DNA from: an uncultured Roseiflexaceae bacterium
GTDB lineage: Bacteria; Chloroflexota; Chloroflexia; Chloroflexales; Roseiflexaceae
Length of the DNA: 64,000 bases
Direction of reading: 5' to 3'
Assembly (NCBI GenBank): GCA_937988885.1
Contig: CALKHR010000164.1
Location: forward strand, 70,597-134,596
The notes beneath the pieces are model-generated. The model was not told where the DNA came from and searched no databases. It was given only the letters and a program-made list of their open reading frames with translations. Below are positions 53,789 through 61,975 of the stretch, one piece after another; positions within the stretch are counted from its first letter, which is position 1, and each line of letters begins with the position of its first letter. The position numbers and the translations under genes are program-made.

Positions 53789-54586
53789 ATGAGATACCAA
53801 AAAACAACACAAACAACGCCTCGCTGGTTCGCCTGGCTGCTGTCCATCGGTCTGTTGGCAGCCATCGCACTGTTCGCTTCAACCTTGCGCGAGCGCGTGC
53901 TGATGCCCTTGCTGAAGCCTTCGCCCGTGATCGTCGTGCCATCTACCGCTGTTCCACGTATTGAGCAGCCTCGCTTGCGACACATGCCTCTGCAAGCCGT
54001 CGATGAGGTTGCGCCAACTGCCGACACCTCACGTGATGAGCGGCAGCGATCGCGACAAGCCCTTCAGCAAGCGACAGTTGAAGGTGCGCCCGACATGGGC
54101 ATGCCGCGCGACAGGCCACCGCGTGGTGCGGTTGGCGACTCTAACGGCATTGTCCCCAACGGTACGACGGTCTTTAATGATGAACTACCAGGTGTCGCCA
54201 ATCTCGACCCAGCACTCCTTGCTGCGCTGCGTCGGGCGGCTGTTGCGGCTGCGGCTGATTGGGTCGAGTTCTACGTGACGAGCGGGTGGCGTTCGCCGGA
54301 ATACCAGGAGCAGTTGCTGCGTGAGGCCATCGCCGAGTATGGCTCGCAGGAGGAAGCGGCGCGATGGGTCGCCACGCCCGAGACATCTCCCCACGTCTCT
54401 GGCGATGCAGTTGATATCGGGCGCTACGACGCGATGGAATGGTTGTCCGAGCATGGTGCCAAGTATGGATTGTGCCAGATTTACATAAATGAACCTTGGC
54501 ACTTCGAACTGCGGCCCGAGGCGGCTACGCAGGGATGCCCACCGATGTATCTCGACCCGACGCACGATCCACGGATGCAGCGGTGA
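53789..54586 (+). CDS. VanY-like D-alanyl-D-alanine carboxypeptidase (M15)
   Basis: 265 residues. An N-terminal membrane anchor (WFAWLLSIGLLAAIALFASTL, about 13-33) is followed by a Pro/Arg-rich linker and the M15 peptidase domain from about 125. Zinc and catalytic motifs are SPHVSGDAVDIG near 199 (SxHxxGxAxD) and INEPWHFEL near 235; VTSGWRSPEYQEQLL is the usual upstream arginine motif. The enzyme should trim the terminal D-Ala of peptidoglycan stem peptides outside the membrane. Divergence from an OmpR-type two-component system recalls vanRS-controlled carboxypeptidases, though no vanHAX genes are present. The AGGAGG-like site is unusually close to the ATG and sequestered in a hairpin. Confidence 0.88.
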   Translation: MRYQKTTQTTPRWFAWLLSIGLLAAIALFASTLRERVLMPLLKPSPVIVVPSTAVPRIEQPRLRHMPLQAVDEVAPTADTSRDERQRSRQALQQATVEGAPDMGMPRDRPPRGAVGDSNGIVPNGTTVFNDELPGVANLDPALLAALRRAAVAAAADWVEFYVTSGWRSPEYQEQLLREAIAEYGSQEEAARWVATPETSPHVSGDAVDIGRYDAMEWLSEHGAKYGLCQIYINEPWHFELRPEAATQGCPPMYLDPTHDPRMQR

Positions 54587-54791
54587 TTCAACTGATGATG
54601 AGTGGCATACCTGGAGGAGCCGTACATGCCGCATCGAGTGGTTGGCCCGGTGTGATGCGCTGGTGGTTCGTCATTGAGCCAACTTCGGGCGAACGATTGG
54701 CACGTACCTGGACAAAAGATCATCGCTTGTTCGGACCAAAACCGTGTCGATCGTGTATCATGGAGGCATTATCAGCGCAGGAGGCTGTCAT

Positions 54792-55115
54792 ATGAAAGAT
54801 GTTTTGCCAGCTATCGAGGAATGGCGCGCTCGCGGTGAGCGAGTAGCGGTTGCGACAGTGGTTAAGACGCTCGGCTCGGCTCCTCGTGGGGTCGGCGCGA
54901 AGATGGTGGTGTCCTCGGGCGGCAGCATGGCCGGCTCGGTGAGCGGCGGCTGCATCGAGGGCGCGGTGTTCGATGCCTGCCAAAAGGCGCTCAAGACAGG
55001 CAAGGCGAGTCTGCTGCACTTCGGCGTGGCCGACGACGACGCCTGGGATGTGGGCCTGGCCTGCGGCGGCGTGATCGATGTGTTTGTCGAGCCGCTGGAG
55101 CCTGAGAAACCCTAA
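54792..55115 (+). CDS. XdhC/CoxI family protein, N-terminal domain only
   Basis: 107 residues. It contains the CoxI-type start (MKDVLPAIEEWRARGERVAVATVVKTLGSAPRGVGAKMVV) and the conserved SGSVSGGCIEGAVFDAC loop, but no Rossmann domain. XdhC proteins insert the sulfurated molybdenum cofactor into xanthine or CO dehydrogenases. AGGAGG precedes the ATG, and the companion XdhC gene follows at 55218. No molybdoenzyme gene is in the window. Confidence 0.85.
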   Translation: MKDVLPAIEEWRARGERVAVATVVKTLGSAPRGVGAKMVVSSGGSMAGSVSGGCIEGAVFDACQKALKTGKASLLHFGVADDDAWDVGLACGGVIDVFVEPLEPEKP

Positions 55116-55217
55116 ACTTCGCTCGCCTGCGATGTGTTTGTTGAGCGGTTTGCCGAGCACTGGTGGCAGTAGACCTCGAAGGAGCAGGGCTGCCTGTCGC
55201 TCGGAAAGGAAACGGTG

Positions 55218-55949
55218 ATGACGATCTATGAGACGCTGAAAGCTGCGATCGAGGCCGAGCAGCCCATCGCAGTGGCAACTGTTGTGGTGGGCGAGACGGG
55301 GGTTGGCAGTAAGCTGTTGGTGCGTCCCGACCGTTCGACTGTAGGGTCGCTCGATGCGCCGCTCGACCGTGAACAGGTGATCGACGACGCGCTCGCGATG
55401 CTGACGAAGGATGAGAGCGGCATCAAGGTCTACCCCAGCGAGCAGGGCGATGTGAGCGTGTTTTTCGAGAGCTACGCGCCACCACCCACGATGTACATTG
55501 TCGGCGCGGTGCATATCGCGATTCCACTGGTCACGTTCGCCAAGACGCTCGGCTACCGCGTGGTGGTGGTCGATGCGCGGGGCGCGTTCGCCACACCCGA
55601 GCGCTTCTCCCACGCCGATGAGCTGATTATGGCTTGGCCCGACGAGGCGCTGGAAGGGAAGTTGAACAGCAATAGCGTGGTGGTGTTGCTGACGCACGAT
55701 CCAAAGCTGGATGATCCGGCATTGAAGATCGCGCTGCCCAGCCCGGCCCGCTACGTTGGCGCGCTCGGCAGCCCCAAGACGCACGCCAAGCGTTTGGAGC
55801 GCTTGCGCGCGGAGGGTGTGCCCGAGGAGCAATTGGCCCGCCTGCACGCGCCGATCGGCCTCAAGATCGGCAGCGCTACGCCCGAGGAGATCGCGGTGAG
55901 CATTATCGCCGAGGTGGTGGCGGCCAAGCACGGCTTAACAGGCAAGTAA
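55218..55949 (+). CDS. XdhC family protein with Rossmann domain
   Basis: 243 residues. A CoxI-like N-terminal part (PIAVATVVVGETGVGSKLLV) lacks the Cys-containing GGCIEG loop of its neighbour, reading STVGSLDAPLDR instead. The C-terminal Rossmann domain has MYIVGAVHIAIPLVTFAKTLGYRVVVVDARGAFATPERF, VVLLTHDPKLDDPALKIAL, YVGALGSPKTHAKRLERL and HAPIGLKIGSATPEEIAVSIIAEV, all typical of XdhC. The two genes together supply the complete architecture as separate proteins. ATG 55218 follows AAAGGA. Confidence 0.87.
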   Translation: MTIYETLKAAIEAEQPIAVATVVVGETGVGSKLLVRPDRSTVGSLDAPLDREQVIDDALAMLTKDESGIKVYPSEQGDVSVFFESYAPPPTMYIVGAVHIAIPLVTFAKTLGYRVVVVDARGAFATPERFSHADELIMAWPDEALEGKLNSNSVVVLLTHDPKLDDPALKIALPSPARYVGALGSPKTHAKRLERLRAEGVPEEQLARLHAPIGLKIGSATPEEIAVSIIAEVVAAKHGLTGK

Positions 55950-55971
55950 GCCCCTACATAAAGCGATGATT

Positions 55972-56010
55972 GTGATGACGAGGCTTCGAAACCTCGTCAT
56001 CACGTTTTTG
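55972..56010 (+). terminator. Terminator after the XdhC genes
   Basis: GTGATGACGAGG (55972-55983) and CCTCGTCATCAC (55992-56003) are perfect 12-bp arms with TTTTT after them. Confidence 0.88.
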
Positions 56011-56030
56011 TGGCAGATTCAGTGTTTACG

Positions 56031-57485
56031 TTACCGCACCACGAACGGCAGCAGAACGTTTGGCGGTTGAACGATAAACGACTGCTGAACATTGGGCGCT
56101 GCGAGGTATGTGAGGTTGTCGCCTGCTTGGCTGGCGGTGATTGTGCAGGTGCCGATCGCCTTGAGGGTGACGGTGTTGCCCGAAACGGTACAGACTGTGG
56201 GTGTTGCGCTGCTAAACGTCACAGGCAGGCCCGATGAGGCGTTTGCAGCTACCATAAAGGGTCCATCGCCGTAATGACGGTTCGCAAGCGGAAGGAAGGT
56301 AATGGTTTGGGCGCTGAGGTTGTTGAAACGCAACGCACGTCTGTTGCCGCTGTCCGTCACCCAGAGCGCGCCATTCTGATCAATTGCCAAGCCCCAGGGA
56401 CCATTAAAGCCCGTTTGGCTGATGTTTTCGGTGGTACTGGTGAAGTTCGGTTGGCCCAGCACACCATCGGCGTTGGCGCCATTGGGTTTGCTGGCGGCAT
56501 TATCAAAGCGTAGTACCCGATGGATCTTGGTATCGGCAACCCAGAGACGACCACTGCTATCAACCGTGATACCCTGAGGGTCAACCATGCCGTTTTGGCT
56601 GGCATTTGGTGTATCGCTGGTGAAGTTCGGTTGGCCTAGCACGGCATCAGCATTGGCACCGTTGGCCTTGTTGGCGGCAGCGTCGAAGCGTAGCACCCGA
56701 GCATTGCCGTTATCGGCAACCCAGAGCGTGCCCTTGCTATCAACAGCCACGCCGCTGGGAAGTTCGAAAGTGTTGCGGGTGGTGCCCGTGGTTTTGCTGG
56801 TGAAGTTCATTTGGCCGAGCACGCCATCGGCGTTGGCGCCGTTCTCTTTAGTGGTGGGATTATTAAAGCGCAGCACACGGTGGTTCCCCTGATCGACCAC
56901 CCAGAGTGTGCCGTTGCTATCGATCGTCAGATCGGTCGGGTAGGACATACGATTTTGTGTGGTGCCCGAGGTGGCGGTGAAAAAGCCCGCCTGGCCCAGC
57001 ACACCATCGGCACTGGCCCCATTTGGCTTGGTGGCCGCGTTGTCAAAGCGCAATACGCGATGGTTATAGTAATCCGCTACCCATAGTGTTCCGTTGCTAG
57101 AGAATGCGAGACCTGTTGGCAATATCATTCCGTTCGCGGTGGTCTTCGCGTCGGCGGTGTGGAAATCGGGTTGACCTAGCACTGCTTCAGCACTCGCTCC
57201 ATTGGTGAGCGAATCGATACTGCCAAAACGCAGCACACGCCGATACGAGATATCGGTCACAAATACCTTTTTACTCACCGGGTCGATCGCGATACCGTTC
57301 GGCATATCGATCCGCTTCTGGTTATCGACGATGTCATTAGAGACGAAATCGGGTTGGCCCAATACTAATGCGGCCTTTTGTCCTGTAAGAAAAGCGGCCC
57401 ATAGGGGCGATGACCACACATTGCCTAGCAAAAGGATACAAATCAGACCACTCAGGGTAATGATACGAGTTTGACGAGCGGACAT
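56031..57485 (-). CDS. Secreted NHL-repeat propeller protein with C-terminal Ig-like domain
   Basis: 484 residues. The signal peptide is TRIITLSGLICILLLGNVWSS. Six NHL-type units of about 65 residues follow, each ending in NGA-A-x-VLGQ-x-x-F and containing LWVADxxNHRVLRF-like strands (for example SNGTLWVADYYNHRVLRFD), enough for a six-bladed propeller. An Ig-like module (residues about 395-470) reads ITFLPLANRHYGDGPF then VTFSSATPTVCTVSGNTVTL and TCTITASQAGDN. The end is PPNVLLPFVVR, like the neighbouring exported proteins. Binding of protein, sugar or RNA is typical for NHL propellers; the ligand is unknown. ATG 57485 lies 10 nt after AAAGG; a GTG at 57497 is also possible. Confidence 0.85.
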   Translation of the reverse strand: MSARQTRIITLSGLICILLLGNVWSSPLWAAFLTGQKAALVLGQPDFVSNDIVDNQKRIDMPNGIAIDPVSKKVFVTDISYRRVLRFGSIDSLTNGASAEAVLGQPDFHTADAKTTANGMILPTGLAFSSNGTLWVADYYNHRVLRFDNAATKPNGASADGVLGQAGFFTATSGTTQNRMSYPTDLTIDSNGTLWVVDQGNHRVLRFNNPTTKENGANADGVLGQMNFTSKTTGTTRNTFELPSGVAVDSKGTLWVADNGNARVLRFDAAANKANGANADAVLGQPNFTSDTPNASQNGMVDPQGITVDSSGRLWVADTKIHRVLRFDNAASKPNGANADGVLGQPNFTSTTENISQTGFNGPWGLAIDQNGALWVTDSGNRRALRFNNLSAQTITFLPLANRHYGDGPFMVAANASSGLPVTFSSATPTVCTVSGNTVTLKAIGTCTITASQAGDNLTYLAAPNVQQSFIVQPPNVLLPFVVR

Positions 57486-57805
57486 AGACGTTAGCACCTT
57501 TCATAACAGTATGCGAATGTGAAATTTCAAGCGCTTTGTGTGTGATGGGCTCTTTAAGATGAGCAAAAGGTGTGTTTGCACCTGATCGCTAGCCTGCAGT
57601 AGTTCGTTGCAACCAATCACGTCTGCAAGATGCCGCTTGTACACGCTCCTTTCCCTTGTGTGCGAGCAACGCTCAAAAAATCCTTCTATAGATGGAGATA
57701 GCGTAATTCGATTGTTCGACCTCAAGAAATGATGATAAGGCGTTTTATCGCTGTGTAGGACGTTGGACGAGTGCAAGAGGTTACATAACAGCGATGAATG
57801 GTGAA

Positions 57806-57859
57806 TAATATCAAATCCGGGTGGATTGTTGTCATATCAAAGCCGTTTTCGCCTGCGGC
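57806..57859. repeat. 54-bp dispersed intergenic element, copy B
   Basis: Ungapped similarity to 6202-6255 at about 37-39 of 54 positions by eye, strongest in ATATCAAATC and TTTCGCCT. Confidence 0.45.
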
Positions 57860-58019
57860 AGCAAGGTACTTGCTTCTTTTTGTGATGTGGATATCAATTG
57901 GGCTGCGGAATTGCCTTATTCGGTGGGCATGCTACTCCTGTATGCGATGACCCGGATTTCGTATAATTACCAGGATTTAGTATAAATGCATCGTTTTTTT
58001 AATCTTTCACAGTTCTCAT

Positions 58020-58112
58020 TGTCATTTCGAACGAGCCGCCAGGCGACGTGAGAAATCTCATTTCTCTGCATTGCAATGCTCTTTGAGATCCTTCACTACG
58101 TTCAGGATGACA
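58020..58112. repeat. 93-bp palindromic intergenic element (MITE/REP-like)
   Basis: The ends are inverted repeats: TGTCATTTCGAACG (from 58020) against the complement of CGTTCAGGATGACA (ending 58112), 11-12 of 14 matching. An inner pair AAATCTCA / TGAGATCC continues the stem. The layout is like mobile palindromic intergenic elements found in many genomes. Confidence 0.6.
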
Positions 58113-58170
58113 GTGCTTTTCGTTGAATCGGAAAGTGTGGAAAATTCTAAAACAGCGCAATAAATGCTAA

Positions 58171-58207
58171 AACGCGCACTCCCGCCAGCAATAGCAGGAG
58201 TGCGCGT
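58171..58207 (-). terminator. Terminator of the frameshifted propeller gene
   Basis: ACGCGCACTCC and GGAGTGCGCGT are perfect 11-bp arms; on the minus strand TTTTAGC follows. It is homologous in sequence to the hairpin at 61908-61947. Confidence 0.8.
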
Positions 58208-58324
58208 TGATTGAGACCTGGATTTGCTAGAACGTGTTACCGCACAACGAACGGCAGGAAGGTTTGCTTGTTCCTCACAGTCAGCGTGCCGTTGACGTAG
58301 GTGATCGCGTAGTTGCTGCTGGTG

Positions 58325-58465
58325 AGGCCGCTGGGTGTGATGGTGTAGGTGCCCGCTGGGCTATTGATGGTGGCATTGGTGTTGAACGTCAATGTGCCAC
58401 CTAACACACGCTCATCTTCGCCGTTCACAAAGCCGCTGTAGGTCACGGTGAAGCTTGGGTTGGCC
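58325..58465. repeat. 141-bp segment shared with the third propeller gene, copy 1
   Basis: Covers the last MBG repeat. It matches 62064-62204 with one visible difference (T against C at about 58417/62156). Confidence 0.85.
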
Positions 58466-58989
58466 TTACCCTCATCGCGGCTAGCATTCTGCGCGGTGAT
58501 GGTGAGTGGCGCTTTATTGACCGTAAGCTTCACGCTTTTTTGGAAGCTGCCATAGCTGGTATCGGTAGCCGTAAACGTTGCGGTGATGGTGTGCGTGCCT
58601 GCTGGCAACTTGTTGCCAAGCAACACGCTATAGTTCATGGTGCCGGGGATGCTGGCGCTGGCGTTCAGTTGGCTGTTGCTCAGCGCGGTGCCGTAGGTGA
58701 TCGCTGCTGGTGTGGCCCAGGTAATCGTTGGCCCCTGCTTGACCTCGAACGATTGCACCACGCTTGGGGCTGCGGTATAGGCAGTGCGGTCGCCGATGTA
58801 GTTGGCCTTGATCGTACAGGTGCCGAGGGCGAGCAGGCTTACGTGTGGCCCATTGACCGTACAGACGCTCGGTGTGGTGCTTGTAAACTCGATACCCTCG
58901 CCTGCGATGGTGGTTGCGTTCAGCGCAAACATTGGGTTGCCAAGGTATTTATCGGCTGGCTTGGCGAAGTTGATGGTGTGGTTGCTGAA

Positions 58990-61250
58990 CAGCAGAATGC
59001 GATGATTGTCGCTATCTGCCACCCACAGCGCGCCGCTTTCATCGAGTGCGAGGCCCGCTGGTGTGCGCAAGCCTGTTGCGCTGGTGCTGGGCACATTGCT
59101 GGTGAAGTTGCTTTGGCCGAGCACACCATCGGCATTGGCACCGTTGGCTTTGCTGCCCACCGCATCGAAGCGCAAGACGCGATGGTTGTTATACTCCGAT
59201 ATCCAAGCCGTATTGAACGCATCGACAACAATATCGTATGGTGAGTTCATACGGCTTTGGCTGAGGCCCGATGTGTTGGCCGTAAAGCTTGTTTGGCCCA
59301 GTACTCCATCGGCATTTGCGCCGTTGGTTTTGCTGGATGCGCTATTGAAGCGCAATACGCGATGGTTATTGAAATCGGCCACCCATAATCGGTCGTTGCC
59401 ATCAATCGTTATACCATATGGGCGATTCATGCGGCTTTGGCTTACCGATCCGCTTATATCGTTGAAGTTGGCTTGGCCCAGCACGACATCGGCATTGCCG
59501 CCATTGCTTTTAGATGCTGCTGCGTTGAATTTGAGCACACGATTATTGGCACTATCGACAACCCAGAGTGTGCCGTTATTGGTTACCGTAAGATCGGTGG
59601 GTTGGTTCAGGCCATTGGCATTGGCTGCCGCGCTGTTGCTACTAAAGTTGGCTTGGCCCAACACTGCATCGGCATTGGCCCCGCTGACTTTGCTCGATGC
59701 CTTATCGAAGCGCAACACGCGGTTGTTTTGTGTATCGGCGACCCACAAGCGGCCTTCGTTATCGACTACCGCCCCAAAGGGCTGGTTCATGCCGCTGGCA
59801 CCATTACCAATGGCGACACTTGTGAAATCTGGTTGGCCAAACACGGCCTCGGCTGGTGCGCCATTGGCCAGATCGGCAAATGTGGCGAAGCGCAACACGC
59901 GGTGATTGCCCCGATCGGCCACAAAGATTTTATTGCTCGTTGGGTCAATCGCGATGTTTTGGGGTTTCTTAAACCCAGTACTGCCATTGCTCTCGCTGCC
60001 AGTAACAAAATCGCTGTGCCCAATGACGAGGGTTGCGGTTTGGCCAAAGGTACTCCACAGATACTTCGGCCCCTGTGTGACTGCAAACGATTGTTGGACG
60101 CTGACTGCTGTAGTGTAGGTGGTGCCGTTGCCTGCTTGGCTGGCTTTTAGGGTACAGGTGCCAACGGCATGCAAGCTAACATTCGTGCCGCTCACACTAC
60201 AGATTGTTGGCGTGAGGCTGGTAATGGTCACGGCCAAGCCCGAACTGGCGCTGGCCTGTACGCTCACTGGGCTTTGGTTGAGCGTTGCATCGGCTGGTTT
60301 GGCGAAAGTGATGTGCTGGTTTGCAAAGGCGAGCACGCGGTTGTTGCTTGTATCTGCAACAAACAGCGTGCCATTTGCATCAACCGCCAGACCATATGGC
60401 CCATTGAGGCGATTTTGGGTAATACCTGACCCGTTTGTGCCGAATGTTGTTTGCCCTAACACACCATCGGCAGCAGCGCCATTGGTTTTGCTGGAGGCGT
60501 TATCGAAGCGGAGTACACGATTATTAAAATAATCTGCTACCCAGAGCGTACCTTGGCTGTCTACAGCTGCTCCAGTAGGGTAAGAAAAGCGATTTGCTGT
60601 GATGCCGCTGCCAGTAGTTGTACCTAGGATACCATCGGGAGCAGTGCCATTGTCTTTGCTGGCGGCGTTATCAAAGCGTAGCACAGCACTAGTCGCTATG
60701 AGTGTAGAGGCGGTATTGTTTACTACCCATACCCTACCGCTGCTATCAACAGCTACACCAAATGGGATACTGATCTGATCAGTTGTTTTGCTTGTGAAGC
60801 CTGTTTGGCCGAGCACACCATTGGCAGGTGCACCATTGGTTTTGCCGGCAGCACTATCGAAGCGCAATACTCGATTATTAAAGGTATCTGCCACCCACAA
60901 GCGACCGTTGCCATCAACTGCAACACCTTGTGGGTTATTCAGGCCGTTTGCGCTCAGGCCAGTATCGGAAGTAGTGAAGTTGGCTTGACCCAGCACACCA
61001 TTGGCAGCAGCGCCATCGGCTTTGCTGGCTGCACCATCAAAGCGTAGTATACGATGATTGCCTGCATCGGCTACCCATAGGCGGCCTTCGGCATCAATTG
61101 CTAGGCCCACAGGTCCCCTCATTCCAAGGCTACTTGTGGCACCAACAGTATTATAAAAATCCGCTTGGCCGAGCACAGCCTCGGCATCGGCACCATTTTG
61201 TAGATCGGCTAACGAGGCGAAGCGCAGTACGCGATTATTACCTGTATCAG
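58990..61250 (-). repeat. Tandem NHL-unit repeats in coding DNA
   Basis: About twelve units, each with the encoded VLGQ and LWVAD..NxRVLRF motifs and a period near 190-205 bp, in two blocks separated by the Ig-like segment around 59990-60340. Confidence 0.75.
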
Positions 61251-61486
61251 AGACGAAGATTTTTTTTCGAGACTGGATCAACCGCAATACCTCCTGGGTT
61301 CTTCAGGTGACTTTGTGGTAGCGTGTTGTTGGTCGTCGTGAAGTTTACTTGACCGAGGACTAATGCGGCATTTTGCCCATTTTGGAAGCTTAATGCAGCC
61401 CTGGCTATACCGAGCCAGAGCGTCAAGACAAGAAAAACGAACGCCAATCCACCCGTTGTGATCAAACGCCTGTGATAAGGTTGCAT

Positions 61487-61975
61487 ACTGGGGACGACCT
61501 TTCATAGTGCTAATGCGCGGTGTTCATAGCTCAGTAGCGTGTGGTCGAAGATATTCCACTTTTAGTAGATAGCTCACCTAAAAAGATGCACGAGAGCGAT
61601 CGCATAAAGTGGAGACAACTCCCATAAGTAGGCTGGCGATTGATCCAATCTACTCAAACGCGCTTGCAGAGCGCTTCCATAAAACGGTAAAGTGACATGG
61701 CGATTGTTGATAGGGTATGAGAAACCAGTTTGAACGCAAAAGATTATAAACGTATTTTTGTTTGTTGATGCACAATTTGAGATATAAGTAAGATACAATA
61801 TGAAATTGATCATAGTGTAAAAATGATAGTATCAGTTGGTTCGTACCTCGCGTACACGTTCCCATGCCCCGCATCTCCCGCTGCGATGCGCCTGCGCGCG
61901 ACACGCGAAAACGCGCACTCCCACCGTTTCCGGCAGGAATGCGCGTTGGCTGTGATCTATCGATTTACGATGGAG
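61487..61975. other. Intergenic region between two propeller genes
   Basis: About 490 bp, AT-rich between 61700 and 61830. It contains the terminator at 61908-61947 and no supported gene. The promoter of the 61486 gene was not identified with confidence. Confidence 0.5.
61908..61947 (-). terminator. Terminator of the MBG-repeat gene
   Basis: AACGCGCACTCC and GGAATGCGCGTT pair with one G-U, and TTTTCGCG follows on the minus strand. Its sequence resembles the hairpin at 58171-58207. Confidence 0.75.

Larger units (their letters stand above)
57486..58236. other. Intergenic region with dispersed repeats
   Basis: About 750 bp upstream of one propeller gene and downstream of another. It holds copy B of the 54-bp element (57806-57859), a 93-bp palindromic element (58020-58112) and a terminator (58171-58207). 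No gene is supported. Confidence 0.6.
58237..61486 (-). pseudogene. Giant NHL-propeller/MBG secreted protein, frameshifted near the N-terminus
   Basis: The ATG at 61486 gives a signal peptide (GGLAFVFLVLTLWLGIARAA) and NAALVLGQVNF, then GGIAVDPVSKK and a stop after NLRL. A shift of one base in the eight-A run (coding strand, 61260-61267) restores KKIFVSDTGNNRVLRF and a 1016-codon frame to 58237. The 56031 paralogue reads DPVSKKVFVTD at the same place without interruption, so the break is real in this sequence. The restored product has one NHL block, an Ig-like module (FAKPADATLNQSP to GTCTLKASQAG), a second NHL block that begins like a new N-terminus (TATLVIGHSDF), a second Ig module, a YGT-type Ig domain, one MBG repeat (APLTITAQNASRDEGKANPSF) and the tail KQTFLPFVVR. 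It is either a dead gene, a slippage-controlled gene, or a sequencing error. Confidence 0.8.
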
